Positions 1-19,433 of a DNA stretch of 64,000 nucleotides are shown here, piece by piece. Source of the stretch: Apus apus (taxonomy: Eukaryota > Chordata > Aves > Apodiformes > Apodidae); contig NC_067304.1 of NCBI RefSeq assembly GCF_020740795.1, positions 6,314,056 to 6,378,055 on the forward strand, given 5' to 3'. A program made the position numbers and the translations under genes. Each line of letters starts with the position of its first letter. The first letter of the stretch is position 1. The notes under the pieces were generated by a model. It was given only the letters and a program-made list of their open reading frames with translations, had not been told where the DNA came from and ran no database searches.

Positions 1-3000
1 GCAGTGCTGCAGGGGAAAGAATTGAACCCAGAACAAAGTGGAATGAGATTTGAAACAATAAAGAAAAAACACAAGCAAGCTTCAGGTACACCTCCAAAAT
101 TCAAATGAGCTCATTTGAAGAGCTAAAAATTTCCCAGGGACTCAAGATGATTCAAAGAGAAATGTATTTAATTTAAAACAACCCACTTCAGGGAGCTCTG
201 AACTGGGATGAAATGTATTAAATAATTGATCGACCAGGGAGTAAGAAAGAGTGAAAAAAAGAAACAGAAGAAGGAAGGGAAGAAAGGCAGCTGGTTGGTG
301 CGTGGGGCTGGAGAGGAGACACAAGCTCCACATCCCTCACCCCAGCCAGGGTTGGTGACCCAGGGGAGGGGTGCTGGGCAGGGGTCCCAAAGCCACCACT
401 GATGTCCCCAGGGTTGGGTGGGATGGCACAGCCCAGTGCTCCTCTGGAGGGACCAGGGGATGTTTCAGCTCATCCCAATACCAGTTTTTGCTCCATTTTC
501 TTCCAGCTGCGGAGTCAAACAATCTGTGTCTTGCATGGCCTCTGACTTGGTGTTGGTTTCCTTTCTACCTCACTGGGTATTTTACAAAGTGCTTAAAATA
601 AAGCAAATATACTTTGTCCTTTCTCCTCAGCAGCTACAAGAGCAGATTAGGATGTAGCTGGTACCAAAACACACATATCAATAATTTTTCTGCAGCAGTT
701 TGTATTTGGATGTAAAATGGAAATATACTTTTAGTGTTTGGATGTAGCACTGCTGTGTATGCAAACAGCAATTAAAACCTGCAGCCAAATGGCATAAATC
801 CACCAGCAACAGAATAACTGCAGTTAAAGGGAAAAAATGAAAATAAACTGCAGATCATTTGCATTTTTAAGAGTAATTTTGTTCAGGCTGCAGTTGTTCT
901 GAATGCAACGTAAGTTCTAAGTACCATTTCCCTGCACTGAGGCCGCATCAGAGGCTGCTCTCAGGTGTTAGGTTGTTGGGCCTGTGGCATCCAGCCCCAG
1001 CTCAGCTGGGGGGGGTGCAAGCAGCCCCCTGCCCCACGGGCTGCAGAGCTTCTGCCTCTTCCTACTGCAGCTCAACCTGCTCCCCCAGAGTCCCCAGGCT
1101 GGTGGGTGGTCACTGGGTGTCCTGGTTTGACACTGAGGCAAACACAGGATGGGTGCACTTGGATATCCAAATAAATGAACCAGATTATAAGCATAAATGT
1201 AATTTGTTATCCACTGCATTTACTACTGACTGTGATATTCCTGCTCAATAGGGCTTGGTGAGGAAAGTGTGCAAGGCTGCCTGGGCTGTGGGTGCTGGGG
1301 GATAGCAAAGCCACCCTGAGCTGTGAACAAAGAGCTGGTTGGTTCTTCTGAGGGGCTGGGGGGGCTGTGACTCTGCAGGGACACAGCAGCTCACTGGGCG
1401 TTACCTTCCATGGCATTCCCACAGGTCCTGCTCCCAGCCACACCACCCAGGACAGGATGAGAAAAGCCTTTGGGGCTGAGCTGCAGCAAACACCACTGAG
1501 CACGTTACAAATAGATGCTGCTCACTGCAGAAAAGGCACTCAGATTGCAAATCTCCCACAGAAAGGTGAAGCAGGGGGTGGAAACAGGTAGAAATGGAAG
1601 AAGACATATAGTTTTACTAGTCTTAGCAGATAACAAAGGAGTTTTTAATCAATTGGAAAAGGAACTGATAGTGACTCTCCCCCATGTAAACGGGCCAAGA
1701 AATATCCTGTCTCCTCTCTTCCCAGTTACTACACTGTGCTGGATTAGTTCCTTTCACACCTCATTAGGACCAATACAGTATGTAAAACTGTAAAGAGATC
1801 AAACAGAATTTTGCTCCCTTCAGCACCCAAACAACAAGCAAAAAAAAAAACCGAAGAACCAATCGAAGCCATACAGGGCCAGACAGAAATCATCTTCCCC
1901 TCTCCAGGAAATTCCAGCTGGAGATACCACAGGGCTCCTGCACGCTGCTGCCGCCTCCCTGAGCCAAACACATTCCTGGGAAAAAGCATTGATTACACAA
2001 ATATAGACTAATGAGAGGCAAGCAGTTAATTGCTTATTGCACTTTCTTTGACTGGTCATTTCACTAATGAATAATTCAACAGCCACCGACACAAAGTGAT
2101 AACTCCCAATTTGCATTGAGCATCATTCATTAGGGAAAGGATGAACACCTCACCCACCCACCAGAAAGTGCCAGAGAAACAACCACCAGCTTCACATGTC
2201 CCCTCCCTAGGGAACCCAGCCTCCTGTGGAGGGGCAGGGCCATCATCCCATCCAGCCCCCATGGCCACCCCTGGGACAAGCTGTGCCTCTCAAAATCTGC
2301 CTCATTTCCAGCATCAATACTTTGGCATTTTAAATCATTGGGCACTACACAGAGCTGATAATCAGATTTACTGGTGGAGCTCCTCTGTCTTGGACCAAAC
2401 AAATCCCTTTTAATCCTTTTCCTAAACTCTTTCTTACAAGTGCTTACAACAGAGTTTATCTTTCAGCTTTGTGTCTAATTTCGGTTTCCAAATGTGTGCT
2501 CTTTTCAAAAGAGGCTGTAGCTGTGCTCGTGTTTCCTGATGACTGAAGTGAAGCACATCCACACACTTGGCAAATATTCCAGCCCCTTCCCAGGCCATCT
2601 CCCATCCATGCACCATCCTGAGAGAAGCATCCAAACCTGGAAGACCCACATGCCAAGTTGGCCATTTTAGTGAGACAGAGCAAAGGCAAAGGGAGGAACA
2701 GCCTCTTCCTTCCCAACAGCAGCAGATGCTCCCCATGCCTTAGTAGTGATTTTTGCAAGGGAAGTTACAGGTGATTTTAAAACCAACAGACAAAAATAAA
2801 TAGCCCACTTTTTTTTTTTTTTTGTAAGTAGGAGCTACAATCACTGCAACAAGAGATGAGATTGTTCTCCTCTGAACATCCCCTCATTACGTCCCAACTC
2901 AGGCACTGAGGCACCTTTCGGGATGGCTGCAAATTATATAAAAGCCCAGCCTGAATCACACCAATTAACCTCCGCATCAGCAGCACCACTCATTGCTTTT

Positions 3001-6000
3001 CCTGCCCCTTCTGCACATGGTTTTCTAATCAACCAGCTCAGCCTGTTCCCATAGAAACCAGGCAGTACACTGCCACCAAGTCACAGCTTCTAGGGCTTTT
3101 TAAGTTGCCATCAGACCTTTATTCTACCTCTAGGAAAGCTGTGCCGATATCTGGAATTGGGGGTGGCCACTCTGCCTAGAGTGCCAGCAGAAAACAGGAT
3201 TGGGCTGGGAGTGCTCCTGTGTGCAGCCCCTGGGGAGGCTGCTCAAGGTTTGCTGTCAGTATTTGCATCCCATGTATCTATTCCAGCAGCAGCTTTGTCT
3301 TCTGTATCTGCTGCCCTCAAGCATTTTCTCCCTCTCTGGTTGGTGTGTGCTTCTCAACAGGAAGATTTCCTGGCACCGGGACTCCCTGCAGCAGAGCCCT
3401 CACCTGCCTCCATGGAAGGACTAAAGCCAAGGTGTGCACTTGGCCGGGCCAGAGCTGCTGAAATTCATGGAGCAGCTCCAGCCCCAGCTCTGGCTGTGGG
3501 CACTTGCACAAGGGCTGAGCCTTGCACAGCAGCAGGGCTGCACGGCCAGGTCTGTCACTGTGCCGCTGTGTCCATGTCCCAGCAGCACACCAGGGGCTGA
3601 GCACCCAGAGCAGCAGAGAGACTGGGGTAACTCAGCTTCTCTGCTCTGCACCTGTCACCCACTCCAGGGTACATGGAGCCAGAGGGTCCCTCTGCAAGAA
3701 GCCAGGCAGGACTGCCCCAGGACCCCCCTGTGCTGGGGAGAGCAGCCACAACCAAGCCTCAGAGCTACATCTGATGGGAAACATTAGATGTTTTGCCTGG
3801 AGTTTTGTTTTTCCATCAAAAGCTGCTAATGTAAATACTTACTGGCAACTATTCCCATTCTATTAGCAACAGGGCTTTGTACAGGCTGTGCTTCTTAGGG
3901 AAATACTTCAAAAATCTGCTTGATGTATTCAAATAATCTCCAATGTATTCATTTAATTTGCCTTTTTTTTTGCAAGAGTAAACTCCTGCACATATGGCTA
4001 TGCTTATGCAACTAGTTGATTAGATTTTACATTTCCATGTGTAATTTATGGTAAATTGCCTACAGATTCATTAAAACCCCCCATCCTTCAAGTATGTCCT
4101 GAATAATCTCTTTCATGCATTTTATATAGAACAAAAGTGGGGTGATTCTGTATTCTAAAGGGACACCTACTGATAAGAATATGCTGCATTTGTAGTGGTT
4201 TATGTGCAGGACATAGAAAATGCCTATCTTGCTGGGATTTTAAAGCCCCTCCAAAATATATTCCAAGGAATCAATCAGGACTGAGTCAATATACAAGAAC
4301 TGCTTTAATAAATCCAAATAGATGTGTCAGGCTCTAAGTGAATTGCACATTAAATAAAATCCGATTCCTCATCAAATGTATTGATTGTTATCATTAAGGG
4401 CAGATTTGTTGGACACTTCAAGCAGGGGCTGACAGGAAGGGCAGCAGCAGACTCTGCATGTGGCCCTGGAAGCTCTGGCACTGCCTGGAGCCCCTCCTCC
4501 TACACCAAGACCCCCCAGCCCTTACCTGCTTCTTTAACCCTGTTGAGCAGCTCAGGACAGATTTTGCATAGATTGTCCCCAAAAAGCTGTTTTCCAAGTG
4601 TGGGTTTGATACATAATAAGCTGTTCTAATGCCTGATTTATAAAGCATATGAAGTTTCTGACTGGAAAAAAAAGTCTGATGAATTTCCCAGGTGTCAGAC
4701 TGATTTATCGACCATGTGGCTATTTATAAGTCATGTCAGCAACTTCATAAGTAACACAATTAATTCTGAAGTTATCCCCGAGTTATCCAAGTCCTGTGTC
4801 ACTGATGAATACATGATGTGTCTGAGTTATAGGTTGGCTCTGAACTGTGACTGACTCCGAAATAAGTCACGAAGTTGAGTCATAAATCAGGAGGTGGATC
4901 CGGGCTCCCCGCGGAGCCACAAGCGCCTCGCTGGGTCACACCCCCCGACCCACGGGCCAGGCACTGGCTGCGTCATCCCGGGGCTTGGGACCAAAGGCTG
5001 GGATGTAAATCTGGGATCACACTGCATTGGGGGTGAGGAGCCCTCAGATCTGCCCAGGAAAGGGCAAATGGGGAAAAAACAGCAGGGAAGGAGAGAGCAC
5101 CCCATGGTGCGGAATGAGGCTGCTCCAAACTAGCCCGACGTCGGGACAGCTCCTTCATCCCTGAGCACAGTCTCAGAGCAGCAGCAAGGCCACACGGGCC
5201 TCATTGCTCATTTAGTGACCCCAATTAGCAGGCAGGGAGCCAAGGGGGTGATGCTGCTGGTCCCACTGGTGCACACAGGCAGGTCCAGGTCAGTGTCTCC
5301 CACCCCCGTTCCTGTTCTGTTCCTGTGACCTGACAACAAGCCTGGCTGGTGTGGCAAAAATCTTAGGCTATTAATGAAGATGTCACTTACAGGCCCACTG
5401 GGTGACCTTAATTAAACTATGAAATGCCAAATACTGGTAAGAATGATGACATCCCACAACTGGTGAACCAAGTTCATTAATCCCCTAGCTAGGAGGATTT
5501 CTTTCATCTGACAGAGATCACCCAGCTTGCGGCAAGAGTTAAGCCCAGTAGCCCAGGTGGCCCTGTTGGTGACAGTGGCAGGTGAGACACTCTCTTCCTG
5601 CACCCTCAGGGTAGTGTGACCGTGGTTTCTCCTCCTGAGCACAACAGGACCAGCAACTCCTGCTAACTTCACACTGGCAGAAGGATGGTCCTTGGACTTT
5701 CCTCAGAGCATCAGACACTCCTCTGAAGGAACGTCACAATGGGTTTCCCTTCTCCTTTCAAGGATCTTCTCCCCTTTTTGTTTGCTGACACTTTCCTCAG
5801 ACTGAGACGGAGCTCCCCAGAAACCACTCCAGTGCCCTGCATGTTCACCAGCTTTTCTGTTTGTTTTCCTTCCTGTGCATAACCCAGACACTCTTACACT
5901 AAACACTCATTCTGTGTTCCCAGGAGGTGAGGGAGACATCAGGGGAGACACATTTACATTTGTAAACTGCAATCAAATCCAATTAAAACCAACACAAATA

Positions 6001-9000
6001 CTGATTAATAGAAGAGGGAACCTGATGCCAAGTCCCATGGCCCCACCCCAAACAACACTGGCTGATTTTTTAAGAGTCAGATTTGCTTGTTCTCTTTCAT
6101 TGCCAGCATCTGGTGGCACATTCCCAGGTCCCAGTTCTGAGGCAGCCACGCTGCCTTGGGAGGTGGTGCAGGGAAAAGCACCTGGTGACTGGAGCTCATT
6201 TTGCCCAAAACGCTGCATTTCTTTAAGCACTCACACTGGAGCCCAAGCTGAGCTCCATCCTGCTCCCATTTTGCACTGAGGCACTGGCTTCAGTTTATTT
6301 TGTTACAGCTGAATCTGTTGCATCAAAGCAGTTAGAATATCCATTCCTGGCCTTGCCACCCAGTTCTCTGTGCCCTGTCCCTGATCACTTGCTCCATGGG
6401 GACTGATCCAGCCTTTCGTGGCTTCTAATGTTCTCTGTTATCTCAATGCTATTTGCTGGAGAGAAGCCCATCCACTCTGGGCTGTATTGGCCTGTTCTTG
6501 GACTGCTGAGGATTTATGGATATAATATCCAAAGGTGTAGGTGAGATCTGCCAGATCCTGCACCCACAGGTGGTTTATCTTCCAATTTCTTACAAAGAAT
6601 TTTAACAGCATTGCCTGTGCAAATGGGAGGTTTGCTCTGCTTTATGCCTCCTGCACACAGCTCCTGATCCAAGTGAAGGTGGGGAAGCCCACCCCAAGTA
6701 CTGATCAGACAGGGTAGAGCCACACAAGGGCAGTGTCAGAGAGAGCCAGAGACAGGGGGTCTGCTGGGTCTCCCTATGCCAGTGCTCTGCAGAGTGAACA
6801 CTGACAGGAAGAAAGTCCCAAGAGCTTCCTCAGCCCCAGCAAATGTTTATCCCTTAAGCAGGGACAACAACATCATCAGTCAGGTCCAGGCAGGCTGTGT
6901 GGTCACAGCACCAGCTCTGTACCAGCTCTGGGCAACACAACTACACAAAGCTGATATTCCACCTCCACCTCAAGTTATTAACCCAATGTTCCTTTCAAAC
7001 AAAATATCACAATGCTTAATTATTTTTTGGCTAACCACTTGCAAATGCCAGCAATTACTGAAAACATGACACCGTTGCCTTTTGCAAGGCACTGGAATCT
7101 GACAGTTCCCCTCTGACAGCAACACCTAAACCTGCATTCATCACATCCCAGATCAGTCACAAAAATTGAGGAGTAATTTGTCAAAGTCACAGCTGTGCTC
7201 AATAACTGATTGGAGATGACTAAGTAATTAATCAATAATGCATTCTCACCTTTCCATTTCCCTAGGTTTTGTGATTCACAGAGTGAAGTGACTGGAAAAC
7301 AACACATGGAGCTGTTGGGCTGGCATGTACTGGGGAGTTAATTCATCCCAGCACCTCCCTTCCTTCCTGCCTGTCTGCAGGGCTGGCATGGAGCCCCTTT
7401 TGATCAAATCCCATTTTGTCCAAGCATCAGGCTTGGACACAGGCTTCAATTCCACCAGGTTTTAACCCTGTAATCTAAATAACTGTTTATCAGATATACT
7501 GTTAATTTAGTCTAATTTCTCCTTTCTTAATGTTCCTGAAATAACGTCCTCTCTATTGCAAACCAAGAATGACCCATCAGTGTAATGAAAAAATTTCCCT
7601 GCAAGACCAAGCTGCTACTTCTTGAATGCCCTATGAGTGATAATTTGATTAATAAAATGGTCAGATTTGCAGTACTGTAGGGCTTTTCAACTCAGAATCA
7701 ATCACTTTACATCTATTACTCAGAGCTGGATTCCCTGAATGCTTTGTTGAACTCTTTGAAAACTCTGTTAGCAACATTAAGTAATTAGTAAGACTAATGC
7801 TGTTGCAGAGCTATAACCTGGGCAGAATCCAGATTGATTAGAGTTAATTATCTTCTGCCTGCTTAAATAATTTATATCCTGTTTTCCCCACTGTGTAAGA
7901 GCAGAAAGCACAGAACAGTCCCCATTCCCCGCCCGGTGCATAAGGGACTGAGCCACAGGTGCTGCTGGAGGATCCTTCAGGAAGACACCCCTGGCCAGGG
8001 GCTGCCTCTTCATCCTCCAGGTGCCTGCTTTTTGCAGATCCAACCCCCAGCAGCACAGGCTCGGCCCATTGCTCATCCCACTTCCCGACTCTATCGGGCT
8101 CCCGCAGCAGCAGCTGCTGAAAAGCCAAAACATTTCCACAGAATTCACGGGTTCTATTTGGCCCCGAGGGCTGATGCAGTCACTTATGCACAATCCGGGT
8201 TTTCTAATCAAAATTTCATTATTATAAATGATTGCAAAAGTTTTCATATTCTACATTTTGTCTTTGCAGAGAATTTTAAACACTCTTTAATTTTGTCCCT
8301 TGGTGCTTGTGTGTGTAATAATCCCACTGATCCATATTCATATCTTCCCAGCCTTGAAGCTCCTGCAAAGACTTCACAACTCTTGTAATAGTTTTCTTAA
8401 AGTTCTGAGCATCCATAATATTTATTATTGTTATTAATGCAACATCATTTCAGCCCCTTTAATAATCACAGGATGTGATTCCCAGTGTATTTAAATAATT
8501 GATTGACTTACAGCTCACTTATAGGAATGAATCCACAAGTATTTAATTGGATTGTTACCTGGTCCTGGCTCCATGCAGTGTATCATGTTACCAATAAATC
8601 AATGTACATCTCTCAGCTCCCAGGATCTCTCTCCTAGTGGCTTAGAGGACCAGGCTGAGATGGGCAGCACCGTGGTGAGGGGGGAGAAGAGGACAGCAAG
8701 GGGAAGTGAGGCACAGCCAGCTTCCAGAGCCCAGGGGGAGGCTGGGGCCAGAGGAGAGCACATCATTAGGAGGCAACCAAGCATGTGCTAATTTGTCCAG
8801 GTCTGCAGTTAGCAGGCATTTATTAGGGATGTCTGATTCATATTCAGGTCAACCTGTTAATATTATATTAACCTATGTTGACACTGATGCACACAGAAAA
8901 ATGCAAACCAGGCTTCCAGGAATTGTGTGTCACCAGAGGCATCTCCTGACCAGAGCACAGCCACCTGCCTCCTGCCTTGCCACTGCCACCCCTGGGCCTG

Positions 9001-11810
9001 TCCCACAGCCACCAGAGCTGCCCAGGTGGCTGAGTCCTCCCTCAGCCATAGTGGGTTTCATCTTTCCAGAGCATCTTTTGGGGATATTTTCGTTTTTACA
9101 TATTTGACCCATTAACTAACTACAACATTTCTCAGTAATCCCCAGCAAATGAGCCCCGCAGAGAAGAGCTCTGGTCCAAGCTAATCCCTTTGTTATCAAG
9201 TAATGCTACAGGAATCAAATGCCAGCAATAAATCAGGAGATTAACAACAAGCTGGGAAATGCACAAATTAAATTGCAATTCCCCTGGGCTGCTTTTCCAA
9301 GCCAGTGGTACCATTTCTGCCCCTGCAGCCTCCTCCACAGGTCAGCAGTCATTGTATACAAACCAGACTTTGCTTTAATCTCTGATGCCCTCAGGCAGCA
9401 GAGCATGCCCAGAGAAAGCTCATGCAGACCCCTGGCCATGTCCCACCACAGGACATGCAGGGGTCTCTTGTGCAGGTGGCAGGTCTCCACAGACTCCCCC
9501 AAGCAGGGCAGGAGCCAGGTGACCCCCTGCTGTGCAGTTTGCTCCAACTCTGCTTTTATTGCACAGTAACATCTGAATGAATATTTTATTCATTCCTTTA
9601 AGAACATCTCCACAAACTCACATTTTAATAAAACATGAGGACGTGTTTTCAGAGGAACCATCTAAGGCTTCAAACAGCCCCATCACAGCTCATTAACCAG
9701 ATCAAACTGCGGGCAGTTGTATTTTTATCTTGGAGACTCTAATGAAGTTCCACCACATGCCAGGTGATGGGGAAGGTGCCCATAACCCCACGTCCCCAAA
9801 TCCTGGCAGCCAGGACTGCCTTTGGCTTCAAGTGCCAGTGGGATGGTCTGTGCACGCTTCACCCCTGCAGCCCCTGCTCACGCAGGGCTGCACCTACAAG
9901 CATGCCAGAGACCAAAAACCACGTCGAGCTTCTTAGGGACAAGTATCATCAAATCAGAAAAGTTCTGATCCACATACTCCTGTGCCAACACACCCACAAG
10001 TACCAGCTGGATGCACCTTCCCCTGTTTGAATCATACATAGGATGAGATGGACTCTGCTTCTCTTCTGATAGGCCAGTTTTGGGTTTCTGCATGTCTAAA
10101 TATGCCCTCGGAGCTGCAGAGTAATTTTTATCCATAGCTGAGGTGATTCTAGCAAAACTCTTGCTGCTTGTGGAAACAACAAAGTTTTTCTTTTTCCTTT
10201 GAATTTATTTTAAAGGTAGCAATAAAGCAAATGGTCAGAGAGGAGGAAGGTGGGTGAAAGCACGAGGGTGTCCCAGCTCTGGCCAGGGCAGGTCCCCACC
10301 AACAGCATCCTCCAGAAGCTCCTACTCCGGCTTTGCACTGCTGCTGACAGGTAGCACTGATTTATAAAGCAGAAATAAATTAGTCTGCTCTGCAATTTCA
10401 CCTAATTTTTTCTCCCATTTCAGTTTGCCATCTTCCAGCATAATGCTGGGTGGTTAATTATGTTTCCATCTTATTTCTCTGATAATACCCCCCTGTACTG
10501 CACATCGTAGCCATTCAAAGGGTTTTCATTTTACCTTTCATTTCACCTCCTAGTGCAGCTCTAAATTTAGTCAGCTTGTAATTTTATGGTATTTTATACT
10601 TTATGCCTTCATTATTGCAAAGTAAAATCGAATCCTAGTCTTTTAATTTAGTCTCTAATAATTCTCCACCAAACCTTAATACAAAAGAGTTTGGGGGTTT
10701 TTTGTTTTGTTTTTTCTGAAGACTAATTAGGGTGTAATTATAATACCCAGGGAGATTACATTGAAAGTACCCTAAGTGTGACGGTTTCTTCTGACTAATT
10801 GCCCCTTCTGCAACTTGCAAGTCTTGGCTGTGCAAGTTCCCCATCCCTTGCTGCTCTCATGTGTCAAGCCCAGCCTCGGGGAATTTGTGCCCGGGGCTGT
10901 CCCTGGGCCAGGACCTCCGGGTCTCTAAACCTCCTCTGCTCTCCGGGGACTCCCAGCATAGTTCCATGCAGGGAGAAGGGGAAAGGGTGTCTGAGGCAGC
11001 TGGGGGCCAGGGGATGACACTGTCCCACCGAGGGACCACAGACCCAGAGCATCACACAAAGCCCTTGCCACAGGAGCAGGCACCTGGCAGCCACAACACA
11101 GGGACATTCACATTCTTCATCACCTTCTTCTTTGACTTAATGCTCCTGGTAGCAACCTTCTGCCTGTTTGGCCAACAGAAAGCGTGCTGGCAGCAAGAGA
11201 GCACCTCTACTGCCTCAGACACTGCAGATCCCCCAGACAGACCAGTACAAACCAGAACCAGGAAAAGGGAGATATGAGAAGGTTGCTAAGAAAGCACAAA
11301 GCAAGAGCACCTTTTCAGAGCCACACTGCTCCAGTCCAGTCCCCACAAGAGAAGCACCAGCAGCTGAAGCTTCTACAGGTCCCCAGCCCAGCTGCCCTGG
11401 CACGGAGCTGGCAGGGAGGGCAGCCACAGGCTGGCCCCAGAGAGACACCAAGGACAGCCCAGCTCCTGCACCAGCAAGGAAAGCAAACAGCAGTACCTCC
11501 TCCTGGAGCAGCATCTCCTCCTGGACCAGCAGCACCCACCTTCCCTGCCCCATGTCCTGTGTTTAAGCTCTCCCCGACTAATTGCCTATTGCCCCCAGCT
11601 GCATTTGCCCTGCAGAGTTTAACCCCTTCCCATCCCCAGCTCCTGCTCTTGTAAGTCACAGTCAAAAGCTTGTATTGAGCCGGAGAATTAAGCAGTTGCA
11701 CGAGTCAATGGGATTGGCAAGGCCAGGGCAGCCCCCCAGCCCCCCAGCCTCAGATCTGGTCGGCAAGACAAGTGCTCCCAACGCCGCCCTTCACTGCTTA
11801 ATTAAAAGAT
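1..11810. other. intergenic region downstream of TAFA3
   Basis: No coding exon, RNA gene or recognisable transposon could be supported here. The sequence is mostly AT-rich with many TTAATTAA-type homeodomain-like words and short GC-richer stretches. Open frames are all under about 160 codons, match no family I know, and lack a supporting exon structure. Such stretches beside a developmental or neural gene often hold distal enhancers, but only the site cluster near 4.7-4.9 kb stood out. A poly(T) run lies near 2,811-2,823. Confidence 0.6.
4729..4885. promoter_or_regulatory. possible AP-1/MAF-type site cluster
   Basis: A perfect TGAGTCA element sits at 4,876-4,882. Within the preceding 150 bases there are several related half-sites: AAGTCATGTCAGC near 4,728-4,740, GTCACTGATG near 4,799, GTGACTGACTC near 4,847-4,857 and AAGTCAC near 4,864-4,870. 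The density of GTCA/TGAC words is clearly higher than in the flanks. Known: TGAGTCA binds AP-1 and its TGAC half-sites also serve MAF/CREB factors. Enhancer function is inference only, and it lies about 8 kb downstream of TAFA3. Confidence 0.2.
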
Positions 11811-11832
11811 CCTCTGCAGAGATTAAAATGAG

Positions 11833-11838
11833 TTTATT
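11833..11838 (-). terminator. putative TAFA3 poly(A) signal AATAAA
   Basis: This is the first canonical AATAAA on the minus strand downstream of the TAFA3 stop codon. Cleavage would fall around 11,810-11,825 and gives a 3' UTR of about 1.4 kb. The assignment rests on motif and position only; a non-canonical signal closer to the stop cannot be excluded. Confidence 0.4.
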
Positions 11839-11949
11839 CTTTCGCAGCCTGGTATTTACATCACATCTGGAGCAGGTATCACGTACCCCGGTACAAAACC
11901 GCCCCAGCAGGGAGTCCCGCGGGGCCGGGCGGCTGAGCCCAACCCGCTG

Positions 11950-12085
11950 ACCCGGCCCCGCGCCGAGCTGCCGGCCCCCGACCCAGCCCCGACCCAGCCC
12001 CCGACCCAGCCCCGGACCAGCCCCTGACCAGCCCTCGGTCCAGCCCCCGACCCAGCCCCCGACCCAGCCCTCGGTCCAGCCCCCG
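11950..12085. repeat. G-rich 13-14 bp minisatellite
   Basis: Imperfect tandem units of the type CCCCGACCCAG and CCCTCGGTCCAG on the plus strand repeat about ten times. The minus strand therefore reads as runs of four to five G separated by CTGGGTC-type spacers, a pattern able to form G-quadruplexes. The array lies in the inferred TAFA3 3' UTR, with the G-rich strand in the transcript. Long open frames across it (RGLGRGLG-type low complexity) are by-products of the repeat. Confidence 0.8.
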
Positions 12086-13192
12086 CCGGTCCGGAGCCGG
12101 CACATCCCTTGCGGGTGCCGGAGCACGGCTGGGGCGCCAGGGCAGTGTTGGCCCTGCTCCCTGCAGCGATGCTTTTGCTCAGGCCATGTGCCACCAGCCC
12201 CTCCGGCCCCCAGCGCAGCACCCCCGGGGTCCCCATCCCTGCCAGCACTGGGAGCACAGGGTTCCTGTCCTCTCCCCATCAAGCTGCCACTCCATGGGAA
12301 ATGGTGTGTCCTGGGGAAGGTCACAAGCTTCGGGCCAGGATATGGCACATTTTTCTTTACTTGTAATTAATGCAATGAAGCCTGGCTTGGTCTCGCCTCG
12401 GGCTGGGCACCTGCAGTGCACCAGGCTCACCAGACCTGAGGGCTTCCCCCGCACATTATTCTGAAATTTGATTGCAAACACAAGCAGTAACGTGGTGCCT
12501 GGGACTTGCAGGACAGAGAACAGATAATAAACTCACAGCCTGATTGATGCAGTTACAGAGGAAGCAGAAACCAGCAGCGTGCTCCATGGGGACTCTTCAC
12601 CATGGCCACACCACTGCACCCACCACAGGTGGTCTCAGCAGCCAGGTCACAGGGCAGGGTCAGCACGATGCTCCAGGGGTGGGAGCAGATCTGGGTGACA
12701 TGAGGTCAGCACCAGGGAACCCACCACCTGGGAGCCAAACACTGGAGGGTTCACACAACACTGATGTCCTGATTCCTAATGGCAACCCAGATTCTGCATC
12801 TTGGGTGATGGGAAAGGCGACTCACAGCGATGATTTCAGCTATTTCAGAATAAAGCCCATTTTGGGGGACGACTCTGTCTCTGCATTGTCAGCAGCTCTT
12901 ACACAACTGGAGTATTTTACTTAAGAGGATAGGAAAATAAGTCCAGTTCTTGGTCAGCGTGTCTGTGGGGCAGGAGTGTTGTATCTGTGCTGGGGTCCCA
13001 TACTCGCAGTCCCCAGGGAAGCTGGGGCTCGGCAGGTGCTCTGACCCGGTACCCGGCGCAGTCCCACCAGCGCGGCAGCCCCGGAGGGTCCCGCCTCCGC
13101 AGGGACGGTCCGGACCACGTCTCACGGCCTCCAGCTCAGCCCAGCAGCAGGGCCCAGCCGAGGGGGTCGGTGGCTGCAGAGCTGCACGGTGG

Positions 13193-19074
<5,882 letters not shown>

Positions 19075-19344
19075 TCTACCAAAAACAAGAAGAGATGCTG
19101 AAGGGAGGGGGGTTGAGGAGGACCAAGAGGTGCAGCCCCCAGCTCTGACCCTGCTGTATGTGGCCCCCGAACACAGGCAGCCACGGGGACTGGGGTGGCC
19201 TGGCTGTGGGGACATGACCGTGGGAGACAGGACACACACCCAGGGCTCACCCACCGCCCTTGGCTGAGCTTGGACTCCTCCAGCAGCACAGACCATGGCA
19301 GAGGAATCCCCAGAGCAGCAGCAGCACAGGCGAGCAGTGCTTAC

Positions 19345-19433
19345 CTCTTACTGGGGCTTCACAGCAGCTCCTGCGCATCCGCCAGCGCCGGGGGGGGCGG
19401 CCGGGGCTCCGCGGGGGGCAGACATCAGCGTGC
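19345..19433 (-). other. TAFA3: TAFA3 5' untranslated exon 2 (inferred)
   Basis: On the minus strand an excellent acceptor (CATCTCCTCCCAG) begins an 89-base GC-rich segment that ends at a strong GAG|GTAAGC donor, 269 bases upstream of the start-codon exon. It has no frame continuous with TAFA3: an in-frame TGA lies six codons before the main ATG. It contains two upstream ATGs, at 19,425 and 19,378. Inclusion is inferred from splice-site quality only. Confidence 0.5.

Larger units (their letters stand above)
11815..13192 (-). other. TAFA3 3' untranslated region (inferred)
   Basis: This stretch lies between the TAFA3 stop codon and the first canonical AATAAA on that strand. It holds no coding frame I recognise. 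It includes a GC-rich tandem array at about 11,950-12,085. The last TAFA3 exon contributes only 12 coding bases, so nearly all of it would be untranslated. The 3' boundary is inferred. Confidence 0.4.

Noticed and set aside
1119-1150. TGTCCTGGTTTGACACTG resembling the start of a passerine ERV LTR
   Set aside because: Only the first dozen bases resemble an LTR end. No body, second end or target duplication was seen.
5325-5415. Alternative last TAFA3 exon (AG|GTCAC at about 5.33 and 5.41 kb)
   Set aside because: Weaker acceptors, longer unrelated tails and greater distance than the exact VTR-stop exon at 13.2 kb.
1-11800. Search for PPM1J or RHOC exons beyond TAFA3
   Set aside because: No phosphatase or Rho GTPase motif (such as a P-loop of the GDGAVGKT type) was found in any frame.
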